The notes under the pieces were generated by a model that worked only from the letters and a program-made list of their open reading frames with translations, had not been told where the DNA came from and did not search any database. The position numbers and the translations under genes are program-made. This document shows, piece by piece, positions 26,190 to 35,847 of a stretch of 64,000 nt of DNA (within the stretch, counting starts at the first letter, position 1; every line of letters begins with the position of its first letter). The stretch covers positions 3,286,001 to 3,350,000 of the forward strand of contig JALKFA010000001.1 of the NCBI GenBank assembly GCA_024169445.1, written 5' to 3'. The stretch is from Buttiauxella agrestis ATCC 33320. Its GTDB lineage: Bacteria > Pseudomonadota > Gammaproteobacteria > Enterobacterales > Enterobacteriaceae.

Positions 26190-27845
26190 ATGAACCGTAG
26201 ACGTTTTATCAAAGCCTCAATGGCTCTCGCCGCAGTCAGCGGCACAACTTCACTTGCCACGCTCTTCTCACGCGCCGCTTACGCGTCAGAGTCTGAAATT
26301 GCCGATGGTCGCACCACCGAGTTCGATTTCTCTGTGCTCCAGTCAATGGCTCACGACCTGTCGAAGAAACCGTGGGTTGGCAAACCGCGCCCGTTGCCGG
26401 ACACCCTGGCAAACTTAACGCCTCAGGCTTACAACGCCATTCAGTATGATGCCGACCATTCATTATGGAATAACGTTGAAAACCGCCAGCTTGATGTGCA
26501 GTTTTTCCACGTGGGGATGGGCTTCCGCCGCCGGGTACGCATGTTCTCTGTTGACGCCACATCTCATCAGGCGCGTGAAATTCACTTCCGCCCTGAGCTG
26601 TTCAAATACAACGATGCAGGCGTAGATACTAAACAGCTTGAAGGCCAGATTGATCTTGGCTTTGCCGGGTTTAAAGCCTTTAAATCGCCAGAACTGGCGC
26701 GTCGTGACGTGGTTTCCTTCCTTGGCGCGAGCTACTTCCGTGCGGTAGATAAAACTTACCAGTACGGCTTGTCTGCACGTGGGCTGGCGGTCAACACCTA
26801 TACCGACCAACTGGAAGAGTTCCCGGACTTTACCGCGTTCTGGTTTGAAACCGCGAAAGCAGGTGACAGCAAATTTGTGGTCTACGCTCTGTTGGATAGC
26901 GCAAGCGTCACCGGAGCCTACAAATTTAATATTAGCTGCGAATCCGAACGTGTGGTGATGGATGTCGAAAACCATCTGTATGCGCGTGAAGATATTAAGC
27001 AACTGGGTATCGCGCCGATGACCAGTATGTTCGCATGTGGCACTAACGAACGCCGGATGTGCGACACCATCCACCCGCAAATTCACGACTCTGACCGCCT
27101 GGCGATGTGGCGTGGAAATGGCGAGTGGGTGACGCGTCCATTGAATAACCCGCAGAAATTGCAGTTCAATGCTTACACCGACAACAACCCGAAAGGGTTT
27201 GGTTTGCTGCAACTAGACCATGAGTTTGCCAACTACCAGGACATTATGGGCTGGTATAACAAACGCCCAAGTCTGTGGGTTGAACCGCTGAACAAGTGGG
27301 GCAAAGGCACCATCGGCCTGATGGAAATCCCAACTACCGGTGAAACGCTGGATAATATCGTTTGCTTCTGGCAGCCGGAAAAACCGGTGAAAGCGGGTGA
27401 TGAACTGTCGTTCAAATATCGCTTGTACTGGAGTGGTTTGCCGCCAATCCAGTCGCCGCTGGCGCGCGTTTACGCAACACGCACCGGAATGGGGAGTTTC
27501 CCGGAAGGTTGGGCACCAGGCGAGCATTTCCCGGATAAATGGTCACGCCGTTTCGCGATTGATTTTATCGGTGGTGATTTGAAAAACGCAGCACCGAAAG
27601 GGATCGAGCCGGTTATCACGCTGTCTAACGGTGAAGCCAGGCAGATTGAGATTTTGTACGTCGAGCCGTTCAACGGTTACCGCATTCTGTTTGACTGGTA
27701 CCCAACCGACGACTCAACCGATCCGGTTGATATGCGCATGTTCCTGCGTTGCCAGGGCGATGCCATCAGTGAAACCTGGTTGTATCACTACTTCCCGCCA
27801 GCACCGGATAAACGTAAATACGTTGATGACCGCATCATGAAGTAA
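26190..27845 (+). CDS. opgD: OpgD (MdoD), periplasmic glucan biosynthesis protein
   Basis: The 551-residue product has the length of E. coli OpgD and a twin-arginine signal, [18 protein letters not shown], which exports the folded protein to the periplasm. OpgD shapes the backbone of osmoregulated periplasmic glucans together with OpgG. The sequence matches the family along its length, for example [28 protein letters not shown] and [20 protein letters not shown]. The ATG at 26190 is used because it begins the twin-arginine peptide; an earlier in-frame start would bury it. ydcH, next to opgD in E. coli, is not seen here. Confidence 0.95.
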   Translation: MNRRRFIKASMALAAVSGTTSLATLFSRAAYASESEIADGRTTEFDFSVLQSMAHDLSKKPWVGKPRPLPDTLANLTPQAYNAIQYDADHSLWNNVENRQLDVQFFHVGMGFRRRVRMFSVDATSHQAREIHFRPELFKYNDAGVDTKQLEGQIDLGFAGFKAFKSPELARRDVVSFLGASYFRAVDKTYQYGLSARGLAVNTYTDQLEEFPDFTAFWFETAKAGDSKFVVYALLDSASVTGAYKFNISCESERVVMDVENHLYAREDIKQLGIAPMTSMFACGTNERRMCDTIHPQIHDSDRLAMWRGNGEWVTRPLNNPQKLQFNAYTDNNPKGFGLLQLDHEFANYQDIMGWYNKRPSLWVEPLNKWGKGTIGLMEIPTTGETLDNIVCFWQPEKPVKAGDELSFKYRLYWSGLPPIQSPLARVYATRTGMGSFPEGWAPGEHFPDKWSRRFAIDFIGGDLKNAAPKGIEPVITLSNGEARQIEILYVEPFNGYRILFDWYPTDDSTDPVDMRMFLRCQGDAISETWLYHYFPPAPDKRKYVDDRIMK

Positions 27846-27849
27846 AAAA

Positions 27850-28036
27850 TGGTGGATGACGTTTGCACTTACCCCCTACAGGGCACGGTTTTCGTAGGTT
27901 GGATAAGCGCAGCGTCATCCGGCAAACGAGTGTAAAACCATCGCATTTGTAGGTTGGATAAGCGCAACGTCATCCGACAAACGAGTGTAAAACCATAGCA
28001 TTTGTAGGTCGGATAAGCGCAGCGTCATCCGACAAA
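27850..28036. repeat. Tandem REP array of 55-bp units
   Basis: After one degenerate inverted copy at 27850-27880, three same-orientation units begin at 27894, 27949 and 28004. Each has GTAGGTTGGATAAGCGCA or a one-base variant, then CGTCATCC, and units one and two share the spacer ACGAGTGTAAAACCAT. The near-identity implies recent duplication. It lies between opgD and the opposing hpxO gene. Confidence 0.85.
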
Positions 28037-28053
28037 AGGGTGCCACTCACTCT

Positions 28054-29211
28054 CTACTCCAGCGGCCCGCCAAGAATAGTTTCACGCATCCCAGAAAGTA
28101 CCCGTTCACCGGTTTCGCTTTTCAGTTCCTCATACCAGTTGTGGGTGATGTTCATATCCTTTCCGTGGGTCACATCGCAGCGTTTACGCGCTTTGAGTAC
28201 CAGATCTTTGACGCGCCAGGCACGTTTTTGCTGGTAGCGTTGCAGGGCATCTTCCACGCCTAATGAGTTGGTTTGCAGCGCCATAGCCAGTACCACCGCG
28301 TCTTCCATGGCAGCACAACCACCCTGGCCAATATCCGGCGTGGTGCTGTGGCCGGAGTCGCCGAGTAGCGCCACGCGCCCACGCACTAGTTGCATAAATG
28401 GCTCGATATCATGAATTTCTATGCGGTTGGTGGTGTCGGGTTTAATCGCGGAAATCAATTTTTGTACCGGTTCAGCCCAACCGGCAAAGTAGCGCGTTAA
28501 ATCAGCTTTAACGGTGGTGCGGTCTTCTGGTAACCCTTTCTCAAGGGGAACATCAAAGAAGAAGTAAAAACGATTACCGGCAACTGGCATTAAAGAAACC
28601 CGTTTTCCTTCGCCAACAAATGTTGTCCATTGATTGGCCGGGGCAATAGATTCGTCAATTTCCACCAGACCGTTCCAGTTAACGTAACCGGCGTAGCGGC
28701 GTTCTGTCTGGTGACCAAGAACATACGGGCGGATCACGGAGTGGGTGCCATCAGCGGCAATTAATACATCGCCCACCGCGATATGCCCATCTTCAAAATA
28801 CGCCCGCACGCCTCCATCAAATTCTTCAACTTTAGCCACGCGTTTGCCAAACTGAATATCTGTGCGGCCATAGGTATCGATCAGCATGTCTTGCAGTTCC
28901 GCCCGCGCCACAGGATAGGGGCGTTCGCCGACGCTTTTGATTAAAGGATCGAGACTAAACCGCGTCAGGGTTTGGCCGTGGACAAACTCTTTGTAGGCCA
29001 TAAATTCCATCGGCCCACCGAGTTGCTGAAGCTGCTCTTTCATGCCGAGCCAGTTCAGGCATTTTACGCCATTGGGCCAAATTGAAATCGCCGCACCGAC
29101 GGGTTTGATCTTTTTCACCGCTTCATAGACTTCCGTTGCAATGCCACATCTTTTCAGGGCAATTGCCGCTGAAAGTCCACCAATGCCGCCGCCAATTATG
29201 ATCGCTTTCAT
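28054..29211 (-). CDS. hpxO: HpxO, FAD-dependent urate hydroxylase
   Basis: The 385-residue product closely resembles Klebsiella HpxO, which oxidises urate to 5-hydroxyisourate. It has the FAD-binding GGGIGGLSAA at residues 8-17, VGAAISIWPNGVKC, the GYVNWNGLVEIDE region and GDSGHSTTPDIGQGGCAAMED, which binds the FAD pyrophosphate. In Klebsiella the gene lies in a purine-catabolism cluster beside hpxR; here it stands alone between opgD and rimL, where E. coli has ydcH. AAGGAG precedes the start at 29211. Function is firm from similarity; its partner genes must be elsewhere. Confidence 0.9.
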   Translation of the reverse strand: MKAIIIGGGIGGLSAAIALKRCGIATEVYEAVKKIKPVGAAISIWPNGVKCLNWLGMKEQLQQLGGPMEFMAYKEFVHGQTLTRFSLDPLIKSVGERPYPVARAELQDMLIDTYGRTDIQFGKRVAKVEEFDGGVRAYFEDGHIAVGDVLIAADGTHSVIRPYVLGHQTERRYAGYVNWNGLVEIDESIAPANQWTTFVGEGKRVSLMPVAGNRFYFFFDVPLEKGLPEDRTTVKADLTRYFAGWAEPVQKLISAIKPDTTNRIEIHDIEPFMQLVRGRVALLGDSGHSTTPDIGQGGCAAMEDAVVLAMALQTNSLGVEDALQRYQQKRAWRVKDLVLKARKRCDVTHGKDMNITHNWYEELKSETGERVLSGMRETILGGPLE

Positions 29212-29251
29212 CCGAGTCTCCTTTGGGTTACAAAGATGTTAAGCAATATCT

Positions 29252-29266
29252 ATACCAGCGTGGTAA
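29252..29266. promoter_or_regulatory. NAC-like site upstream of hpxO
   Basis: ATACCA-N6-TAA matches the inverse of the NAC consensus ATA-N6-TNGTAT at all but one defined base. NAC activates purine-use genes in Klebsiella when nitrogen is scarce, so a site 41 bases upstream of hpxO is plausible. One mismatch keeps this tentative. Confidence 0.3.
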
Positions 29267-29332
29267 ACCGTTCAGTTCAGCGGTGGCAGGCGGTGCGCGG
29301 CAAATCTATTGTGCAAAAGTGGGGAAACCTGG

Positions 29333-29357
29333 TGGTGCAAAGATTTATTCTGCACCA
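29333..29357. promoter_or_regulatory. Palindrome TGGTGCA-N11-TGCACCA
   Basis: A perfect seven-base inverted repeat with an 11-base spacer lies between the divergent genes hpxO and rimL. The arm-to-arm length fits a LysR or similar dimer. HpxR, the known hpxO regulator, is not encoded nearby; the bound factor is unknown. Confidence 0.4.
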
Positions 29358-29392
29358 TTATTTCCCACAGAAACCAAAGAAGGAGAGGTAGC

Positions 29393-29986
29393 GTGCGGGA
29401 TTCCGATAACTGGCAAGACGACCTGATTAACATTGACGACAGCATTACGTTGCACTCTATCCACGAACGTTACGTGGATGAAATCTTTGCGCTGGTGCAG
29501 AAGAATAAAGCCTGGCTGCGAATGGCGATGGATTGGCCGCAATATGTTTTGTCGGTTGAGGATTCGCGCAAAATGGCGCAGGGCAACTACCTGTTGCATC
29601 ATCGCGGTTACGCGAAAATGTTCCTGATATTTCAGCAGCAGAAAATGGTTGGGGTCATTTCGTTTAACCAGATTGAACCCACTAATAAAGTGGCTTACAT
29701 CGGTTATTGGCTGGATAAAGACGCTCAGGGGCAAGGGATTATTTCCCGCGCACTACAGGCCGTGGTTGAGAAATATTCCCGCGAAGGAATGGTGCGCCGT
29801 TTTGTTATTAAGTGCATCGTCAGTAATACCGCCAGCAACCAGGTGGCGTTGCGCAATGGCTTCACGCTTGAAGGCTGTCTGAAGCAGGCCGAGTTTTTAA
29901 ACGGCGTATTTTATGACCAGAATATTTACGGACGAATCGTGGAACAGGGCGATAGCCTTTCCCGCTCGGCTCAATACACGCCATAA
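29393..29986 (+). CDS. rimL: RimL, ribosomal protein L7/L12 serine N-acetyltransferase
   Basis: This GNAT-family enzyme acetylates the N-terminal serine of L12 to give L7. The 197-residue product matches E. coli RimL, with LHHRGYAKMFLIFQQ, the acetyl-CoA loop DAQGQGIISRALQA and the diagnostic end NQVALRNGFTLEGCLKQAEF. The start is GTG at 29393, four bases after a strong AAGGAGAGG; an ATG upstream gives a non-homologous extension. The product is about 18 residues longer than the E. coli protein. Its 3' end overlaps convergent ydcK by 16 bases. Confidence 0.9.
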   Translation: MRDSDNWQDDLINIDDSITLHSIHERYVDEIFALVQKNKAWLRMAMDWPQYVLSVEDSRKMAQGNYLLHHRGYAKMFLIFQQQKMVGVISFNQIEPTNKVAYIGYWLDKDAQGQGIISRALQAVVEKYSREGMVRRFVIKCIVSNTASNQVALRNGFTLEGCLKQAEFLNGVFYDQNIYGRIVEQGDSLSRSAQYTP

Positions 29987-30900
29987 AATGGCGATCGCGT
30001 GACACGTTGTTCGCCGTTAATATCCTTAATCCCACGAATATGAATCAGTTCGCCTCCCAAACCATCGACCGCCGCCTTATCGTAAATGTTCACGCTATTC
30101 TCGATTAACACATTACCGGTAATGCGCGCCTGGCCGTAGATTTGCACCTTGTTGTCGAGCTGAATCGGCCCGCCGATAAGCGTGGCATCATCGAAAATAT
30201 GCACCTGATGTTTTAATACACAATCGCCTTTAATCAGCGCGTTACCATAAACTTGCGAGGAGTAACGAATAGTTGGGATTTGGTCATCGCCGCGCCCGGC
30301 AATAATCCGCGCATTGTCAAACACGCGCGCACAGTCGCAAACCCAAATATTGTTCTCGTCGTTGCCTTCAAGAATGGCGTGGCCGAAGACTTCGGCGCGG
30401 TGTTCAATAAAAGCATTGTTGACCAGGGCATTGCCAAAAACTTGCGCCTGATGTACCACGCGGGATGCGTTTATGGTGGCGTTGCCGTAAATTTGCAGCA
30501 ACTTATTGTCGTCGGCAGTCAACCCACGAACGGCAATCACCTGGCTGCCGTTCAGGATGCGAGCTGCATCGAAAATCCGGCATTCACCGCTGATCAGTGA
30601 TTGTTCAACGAAGCTTTTACCGCTGACATGGGCCTGGTGGCAAAGGGTAGAGCTGCCATGAATTTGCGCATCCTCAGTCACGCATGAGCCACCGTAAACC
30701 ACGCTTTCGTGGCCATAAATCCAGCAGTGGCCTTGCTGGCTGAGATTGTCTTCGTTTTCAATCCAGCCCCCAAGTTGCCCGGCTTTAACATCGCTGAAAT
30801 CGCAAAGTGCGACCACCTGCCAAAGTTTCACCTGTTGTTTTGTGCCATCAACCAGATAATCATGCAGACGTGCGTCACCCATTAGCTGATACTTGTTCAT
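29971..30900 (-). CDS. ydcK: YdcK, left-handed beta-helix repeat protein
   Basis: The 309-residue product is homologous to E. coli YdcK, as seen in DVKAGQLGGWIENEDNLSQQG, VVHQAQVFGNALVNNAFIEHRAEVF and IRYSSQVYGNALIKGDCVLKHQV. The repeats with A/V-x-V-Y/F-G-x-A spacing form a left-handed beta-helix like that of acyl- and acetyltransferases, although no catalytic pair is clear. Its function is not known. It lies beside rimL and tehA, as in E. coli. Confidence 0.88.
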   Translation of the reverse strand: MNKYQLMGDARLHDYLVDGTKQQVKLWQVVALCDFSDVKAGQLGGWIENEDNLSQQGHCWIYGHESVVYGGSCVTEDAQIHGSSTLCHQAHVSGKSFVEQSLISGECRIFDAARILNGSQVIAVRGLTADDNKLLQIYGNATINASRVVHQAQVFGNALVNNAFIEHRAEVFGHAILEGNDENNIWVCDCARVFDNARIIAGRGDDQIPTIRYSSQVYGNALIKGDCVLKHQVHIFDDATLIGGPIQLDNKVQIYGQARITGNVLIENSVNIYDKAAVDGLGGELIHIRGIKDINGEQRVTRSPFYGVY

Positions 30901-31021
30901 CCGATGTGCCTCAGTATTTGTTTCAATCGCTGTTTAAAACGTAGCAGGTAAATCCCCTGGTGGTGTTCTGCTGCGCCATCGCATAAAATGCACCCAAACT
31001 AAATTTTAAGATTTAAAATAA

Positions 31022-32011
31022 ATGGATAAATCAGTAACCCGTCCCATGCTCAACCTCCCGGCTGGGTATTTTGGCATCGTGCTTGGTGTCATCGGCATGG
31101 GCTTTGCGTGGCGTTATGCCGCCAAAATTTGGTCAGTTTCACCTGCCATTGGTGATGCACTGGAAAGCCTGGCGATGGCTATCTGGCTGGCGTTAGCCGT
31201 GGCTTTTATCGTGCGTCTGGTTAAATATCCGCACAGCGTGGTAGAAGAAATCAATCACCCGCTAAAGGGGAGCTTTGTCAGCTTATTCCCCGCAACCACG
31301 ATGCTGGTTTCTATCGCGCTGGAACCTTACTTTCGCTTTTGGGCTGCTGGGCTGTTTGCCTTCGGCGCGCTGGTGCAACTGGCTTACGCGGCATGGCAAA
31401 GTGCGGGGATGTGGCGGGGCAAGCTTCCGGCGGCTGACACCACTCCAGGGCTTTATTTGCCGACGGTGGCGAATAATTTTATCAGCGCCATGGCTTGCGG
31501 AGCGCTGGGATATCACGATCTGGGGATTTTATTCTTCGGGGCGGGGGTATTTTCCTGGTTAAGTCTTGAGCCTGCTATTTTGCAACGTTTGCGTAGCGGC
31601 GGTGAGTTACCAACCCCTGTGCGTACCTCGCTTGGTATCCAGCTTGCTCCGGCGTTGGTGGCGTGCAATGCGTACCTGAGTGTCAACGGTGGGCAAGCGG
31701 ATTTCTTCGCCAAAATGCTGTTTGGTTACGGGCTGCTGCAATTGCTGTTCATGTTGCGCCTGATGCCCTGGTATCTGAAGCAACCCTTTAACGCGTCGTT
31801 TTGGAGCTTCTCGTTCGGTCTTTCTGCCCTGGCGACGACGGCGCTGCATTTAAGCCACAGCAGTAATGACGGGCTTTTTAGCGCCATCGCACTGCCGCTG
31901 TTTATTTTCACTAATGTTATTATCGGTCTGTTACTGGTGCGCACGGTTGCCTTGCTTTACCAGGGTAAATTACTGTTACGTAGCGAACGGCCTACGAAAA
32001 GGACAAATTAA
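31022..32011 (+). CDS. tehA: TehA, SLAC1-family anion channel / tellurite resistance protein
   Basis: The 329-residue product is an inner-membrane protein with about ten hydrophobic segments and the TehA opening [21 protein letters not shown]. It contains [11 protein letters not shown] and the conserved gating-region phenylalanine context FFGAGVFSW. TehA homologues are trimeric channels related to plant SLAC1, and excess TehA gives tellurite resistance. tehB follows one base after the stop, so the two are one operon. Confidence 0.93.
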   Translation: MDKSVTRPMLNLPAGYFGIVLGVIGMGFAWRYAAKIWSVSPAIGDALESLAMAIWLALAVAFIVRLVKYPHSVVEEINHPLKGSFVSLFPATTMLVSIALEPYFRFWAAGLFAFGALVQLAYAAWQSAGMWRGKLPAADTTPGLYLPTVANNFISAMACGALGYHDLGILFFGAGVFSWLSLEPAILQRLRSGGELPTPVRTSLGIQLAPALVACNAYLSVNGGQADFFAKMLFGYGLLQLLFMLRLMPWYLKQPFNASFWSFSFGLSALATTALHLSHSSNDGLFSAIALPLFIFTNVIIGLLLVRTVALLYQGKLLLRSERPTKRTN

Positions 32012-32012
32012 G

Positions 32013-32600
32013 ATGGCTTCTGAAAACTATTACACCGAGAAATATGGTTTAACCCGCACTCACTCTGAAGTGCTGAATGCGGTCACCATCGTCCCACCGG
32101 GTAAAACGCTGGATCTCGGTTGTGGCAGCGGGCGCAACAGTTTGTATCTGAATCAAAAAGGGTTTGATGTGACCGCCTGGGACAAAAACCAGATAAGTAT
32201 CAGCAACCTGAATAAAATTATTGCAGCAGAAGGGCTGAAAAACATCATCACCGATGTGGTCGATTTGAACACATTGGCGTTCGACGGTGAGTACGACTTT
32301 ATCCTGTCGACTGTAGTGATGATGTTTTTAGAACGCGATACCATTCCTCGATTAATTGCGAATATGCAGCGTTGCACCAAACCCGGGGGCTATAACTTAA
32401 TCGTTGCCGCCATGGACACCGAAGATTTCCCTTGTACTGTCGGTTTTCCATTTGCTTTTGCTGAAGGTGAATTACGCAATTATTACGCGGACTGGGAATT
32501 ACTTAAATATAACGAAGATGTCGGTGAATTACATAAGACCGACGAGCAAGGTAATCGTATTAAATTACGTTTCGCCACTATGTTGGCACGCAAAAATTAA
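32013..32600 (+). CDS. tehB: TehB, SAM-dependent tellurite methyltransferase
   Basis: The 195-residue product has a class I methyltransferase fold with motif [12 protein letters not shown] near residue 30, and family segments [16 protein letters not shown] and [14 protein letters not shown]. TehB methylates tellurite and related oxyanions. The ATG at 32013 is used because AAAAGGACA precedes it and the start matches E. coli TehB; the longer in-frame start lies inside tehA. The final bases overlap the convergent VOC gene by four. Confidence 0.93.
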   Translation: MASENYYTEKYGLTRTHSEVLNAVTIVPPGKTLDLGCGSGRNSLYLNQKGFDVTAWDKNQISISNLNKIIAAEGLKNIITDVVDLNTLAFDGEYDFILSTVVMMFLERDTIPRLIANMQRCTKPGGYNLIVAAMDTEDFPCTVGFPFAFAEGELRNYYADWELLKYNEDVGELHKTDEQGNRIKLRFATMLARKN

Positions 32601-32989
32601 CCTATTGGCCACGCGCGGTTTTGTAACACAGTGCGATAGCCATCGTTATCAATAAAGGTACGACCGGCGACATCCCAATAAGGATTAAAACTATTAATGG
32701 TTAAAAAACCTGCATTCAGCATTTGCTGGCAGGTTTTTTGCCATAGGATGTTATCTGGATAATAAAGTACCAACAGGTCGTCCACGGTAGCCGCAGGTTC
32801 TACCGGGTGGCGGTGGCATACAGTAAACTCAAGGTGCCAGTTTAAATCGCTGCGCCCAAGCATGATGCCGCTAAAACCATCATGTTCATCAAAATTCCCC
32901 AGTTCTTGCAAACCTAAGCCGAGGCAATACAACTTTTTACTTTCTGCAAGATCGGTAACTGGTCGGGCAATGCGCAGATGAGGGATCAT
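32597..32989 (-). CDS. VOC (glyoxalase/bleomycin-resistance) family protein
   Basis: The 130-residue product has the beta-alpha-beta-beta-beta vicinal oxygen chelate layout: [20 protein letters not shown] in the first module and [29 protein letters not shown] in the second. It resembles YycE-like proteins. The metal site is not complete enough to name a reaction. It lies between the convergent tehB and the lipoprotein gene ydcL and has no clear operon partner. Confidence 0.75.
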   Translation of the reverse strand: MIPHLRIARPVTDLAESKKLYCLGLGLQELGNFDEHDGFSGIMLGRSDLNWHLEFTVCHRHPVEPAATVDDLLVLYYPDNILWQKTCQQMLNAGFLTINSFNPYWDVAGRTFIDNDGYRTVLQNRAWPIG

Positions 32990-33184
32990 GTTTATTCCTT
33001 ATTATTTGTCGTAATTATGTATTTTAGATTATACATACAAAAATAATTATTATTTATCTGTGAGTAGCAATAAAATTCACTCTGAAAAGTTTGGTTTTAA
33101 ACTCATTAGCATTTTTCACCGCTTATTATTCTCCTTTTTATTGCTATAACGCGCTCGCTTACATGCAATCTAAACGGAGGGTTA

Positions 33185-33856
33185 ATGAAAACTTCAATGT
33201 TTTTAAAAGTAGTCTGTCTTACAGGAATATTAGCGTTAGCGGGTTGTGCTTCTTCTACACCGGAACCTGAAAAATATTCAGGATTCTTAAAAGACTATTC
33301 TGGACTGGAAAAAACTGAAACGACCACGGGCAGAACTATCGTGCGTTGGGTTGACCCTGACTATAAAGGGAGCAATTACGACAGCCTGGTGTATAACCCG
33401 ATCACCTATTACCCGGAGCCACAACCGAACACACAAATTGGCAGGAAAGTGTTGGACGGTTTGTTGAACTACACCAATACCAAACTTAAGAGTGCTGCCC
33501 AAGCGCGCATCCCACTGGTGGCGACATCAGGCCCTCGCAGCCTGATCTTCCGTGGTGCCATCACCGCAGTAGACAGTTCTAAAGAAGGTCTGCAATTCTA
33601 CGAAGTGGTGCCTATTGCGCTGGTTGTCGCAGGTACGCAAGCGGCGACGGGCCACCGTACTATGAACACCAACCTCTATTTCGAGGCGGAACTCATTGAT
33701 GCGGCAACGCAGAAAACGGTGATGCGTGTGGTGCGTAAAGGCGAAGGCGAAGATTTAAGCAATGAAAATACGGAGATGACGCTGGATACGCTTAAACAGG
33801 TTATTGATGATCTGGCGACAGATGCCTCAACATTTGATACCCAACAAAAATCGTGA
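33185..33856 (+). CDS. ydcL: YdcL, DUF3313 lipoprotein
   Basis: The 223-residue precursor has a lipoprotein signal with lipobox LALAGCAS, so Cys21 would be lipidated. The DUF3313 region matches E. coli YdcL, as in KYSGFLKDYSGL, GPRSLIFRGAITAVDSSKEGLQ and VPIALVVAGTQAATGHRTM. The role is unknown. It begins behind ACGGAGGG and ends just before a strong terminator. Confidence 0.92.
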   Translation: MKTSMFLKVVCLTGILALAGCASSTPEPEKYSGFLKDYSGLEKTETTTGRTIVRWVDPDYKGSNYDSLVYNPITYYPEPQPNTQIGRKVLDGLLNYTNTKLKSAAQARIPLVATSGPRSLIFRGAITAVDSSKEGLQFYEVVPIALVVAGTQAATGHRTMNTNLYFEAELIDAATQKTVMRVVRKGEGEDLSNENTEMTLDTLKQVIDDLATDASTFDTQQKS

Positions 33857-33860
33857 ATCT

Positions 33861-33883
33861 AAAGGGAGCCTGGCTCCCTTTTT
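33861..33883 (+). terminator. Rho-independent terminator of ydcL
   Basis: The inverted repeat AAAGGGAGCC and GGCTCCCTTT is followed by further T residues. It is placed right after the ydcL stop and may also serve the opposing DMT gene. Confidence 0.85.
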
Positions 33884-33890
33884 AATCGCT

Positions 33891-34796
33891 TTACACCGTG
33901 CGTTTGCGCCACGTCAGCAAGTTAAACATCCCCGGTTTCGAGAACATCACCAGATTCCCCAGCAGGATCATCACCAGCCCGATAATCGCATTGCTGTGCC
34001 AGATGTAACCTTCATAGAGCGTTGACAGACTAAGCGCGACTAACGGGAACAGCAGCGTGCTGTAAGCCGCCTGGCTGGCACCAATACGCCCGACCAGCGT
34101 GAAATAGGCACCAAAGGCAATCACCGAACCAAAAATCGCCAGATAGAACAGCGAACCCAGATAGCGTAGCGTGAACTCCGGCATAAACGAATCCCCACGC
34201 AATAGAGCCAGCACACCCATGATCACGGTGCCATAAAACATCGCGTAGGTATTGGTGGACAGAGTCTCCAGCCCGCGGCGCTGATGGCGCGTACTGATCA
34301 TATTGCCCAGCGAGAAACCAAAAGTACCGAGCGCGCTTAAGCCGATCCCCAGCAGCAACGACGGTGCCAGTTGCGTGGCGACCAGGTCATGCCAGAATAG
34401 GGCGACCACCCCAGAAATGCCGAGCACCGCCGCTGGCAACAAGCTTTTGTGCGGGCGCTGGCGGAAGAAAATCATGCTATTCACGGCGTTAAACAGTACC
34501 GCCATGGAGAAAATTACCGATTCCAGGCCGGAGCTGATATACGCGGCGGCATGATAAAAGCAGACGAAGTTAAAGCCGAAAACGCAGCCGCCTTGCAGCA
34601 TACAGAACAGATGGTCGCGCAGACTGATACGACGCAAGCGCCCCAATGCCTTCAGCACCACCAGCATCACTATCGCCGCCACGGCAAAACGCCAGAAAAT
34701 AGAAACGGGTACGGATACCACGCCTTGCTGCATATAAATGGCTAGCCACGTTGTACCCCAAATCACTACCACCAAAATATAAAGTAACGCATTCAT
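33891..34796 (-). CDS. EamA/DMT-family exporter
   Basis: The 301-residue product has about ten membrane segments in two EamA repeats; the first opens VVIWGTTWLAIYMQQG and the second holds SQAAYSTLLFPLVALSLSTL. DMT transporters mostly export amino acids, nucleosides or related metabolites. It is divergent from an AraC-type regulator gene across 178 bases, which suggests inducible export. The substrate is not evident. Confidence 0.82.
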   Translation of the reverse strand: MNALLYILVVVIWGTTWLAIYMQQGVVSVPVSIFWRFAVAAIVMLVVLKALGRLRRISLRDHLFCMLQGGCVFGFNFVCFYHAAAYISSGLESVIFSMAVLFNAVNSMIFFRQRPHKSLLPAAVLGISGVVALFWHDLVATQLAPSLLLGIGLSALGTFGFSLGNMISTRHQRRGLETLSTNTYAMFYGTVIMGVLALLRGDSFMPEFTLRYLGSLFYLAIFGSVIAFGAYFTLVGRIGASQAAYSTLLFPLVALSLSTLYEGYIWHSNAIIGLVMILLGNLVMFSKPGMFNLLTWRKRTV

Positions 34797-34974
34797 GTTG
34801 TTATCTCCCGAAACGGATGGCAGGAGTATCGGTGAAAGCGCGGGCAGATACTTTCATGCAGTTGCGGCGCTTGCATATTCTTGCGGTTTTTTTTACCGGA
34901 GGGATTGTTAATGGCTGGTAACAGGCTCGCGCACTACTTAAACTGTGACTCCTGAACTTTGATGGCCGCCCGTT

Positions 34975-35847
34975 ATGACCCAGCCGTATCACGCATTTGA
35001 AAATCTTCGCCAGCACAACGCGGTGCTGGAAGATAACGTGCAGCTAGGCTCCGGGATTCAACTCTCGGCGTGGTCAAACAGCCTCGATCGTGTGACACAA
35101 TGCAGCGATCACCATACCTTGAGCATGTATGTGAATGAGGGCTACGAAACCTATCAGAAAACCTCGGCGGGCTGGAAGAATGGTGGCGGGCCGGACCGTT
35201 TTTGCCTGATGCCAAAAGAGAGCGAAACGACCTGGGATATCCGCAATCACTTTTCGTTTGTGCATCTGTATTGTACTGATGAGCATCTGCGCAATATTGC
35301 CGAGCAAATCTGGGATCGCAGCCCGGCGGCTATCCAGCTCGATGAGAAAATCTTCAGTGATGACCCGCGCATTACGCAGTTATATCGCCACTTTTTATTG
35401 AGCAGCGACTGGCAACAGCAGGCAAATCATTTGATGTTAAGCACCGCATCGACATTGTTGCTCACCCACCTGGTGCAGACTTACAGCAATGTGCAGTGGC
35501 GCTTGCCGAATGTGCGTGGCGGGCTGGCTCCCGTGGTGTTACGCAATATCCAGGCGTACATTGAACAACATCTTAGCGAACCTTTAACCCTGACTGAACT
35601 GGCTGTAGAAGCGGGTTTGAGCGAGTTTCATTTTGCGCGCATGTTCAAGCAGTCGACACAACTTGCCCCGCATCAGTATGTGATGCAGCGGCGCATGTTA
35701 CGCGCCGAAGCGCTGGTGAAAAACAGCCCGTTAACGTTGACCGATATTGCGATGGCTTGCGGATTTAGCTCGGCAAGCCATTTCAGCAATCGCTTTAAAG
35801 CCACAATCGGTGTGACACCTTCGCAACTACGCGCGGCGGGAAAGTGA
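34975..35847 (+). CDS. AraC-family regulator
   Basis: The 290-residue product has an N-terminal sensor region and a C-terminal AraC DNA-binding domain with two helix-turn-helix units: LTLTELAVEAGLSEFHFARMF and LTLTDIAMACGFSSASHFSN, each a typical AraC segment. It probably controls the divergent DMT exporter. Its last 21 bases overlap the convergent benE/ydcO gene. The ribosome site before 34975 is weak. Confidence 0.82.
   Translation: MTQPYHAFENLRQHNAVLEDNVQLGSGIQLSAWSNSLDRVTQCSDHHTLSMYVNEGYETYQKTSAGWKNGGGPDRFCLMPKESETTWDIRNHFSFVHLYCTDEHLRNIAEQIWDRSPAAIQLDEKIFSDDPRITQLYRHFLLSSDWQQQANHLMLSTASTLLLTHLVQTYSNVQWRLPNVRGGLAPVVLRNIQAYIEQHLSEPLTLTELAVEAGLSEFHFARMFKQSTQLAPHQYVMQRRMLRAEALVKNSPLTLTDIAMACGFSSASHFSNRFKATIGVTPSQLRAAGK

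Noticed and set aside
26463-27212. 249-codon minus-strand frame opposite opgD
   Set aside because: It is fully inside opgD, has no ribosome site or family features, and opgD is certain. It reflects the codon pattern of the real gene.
27894-28048. Tandem 55-bp repeats as a CRISPR array
   Set aside because: The spacers are identical and the repeated part is the dispersed REP palindrome; there are no cas genes.
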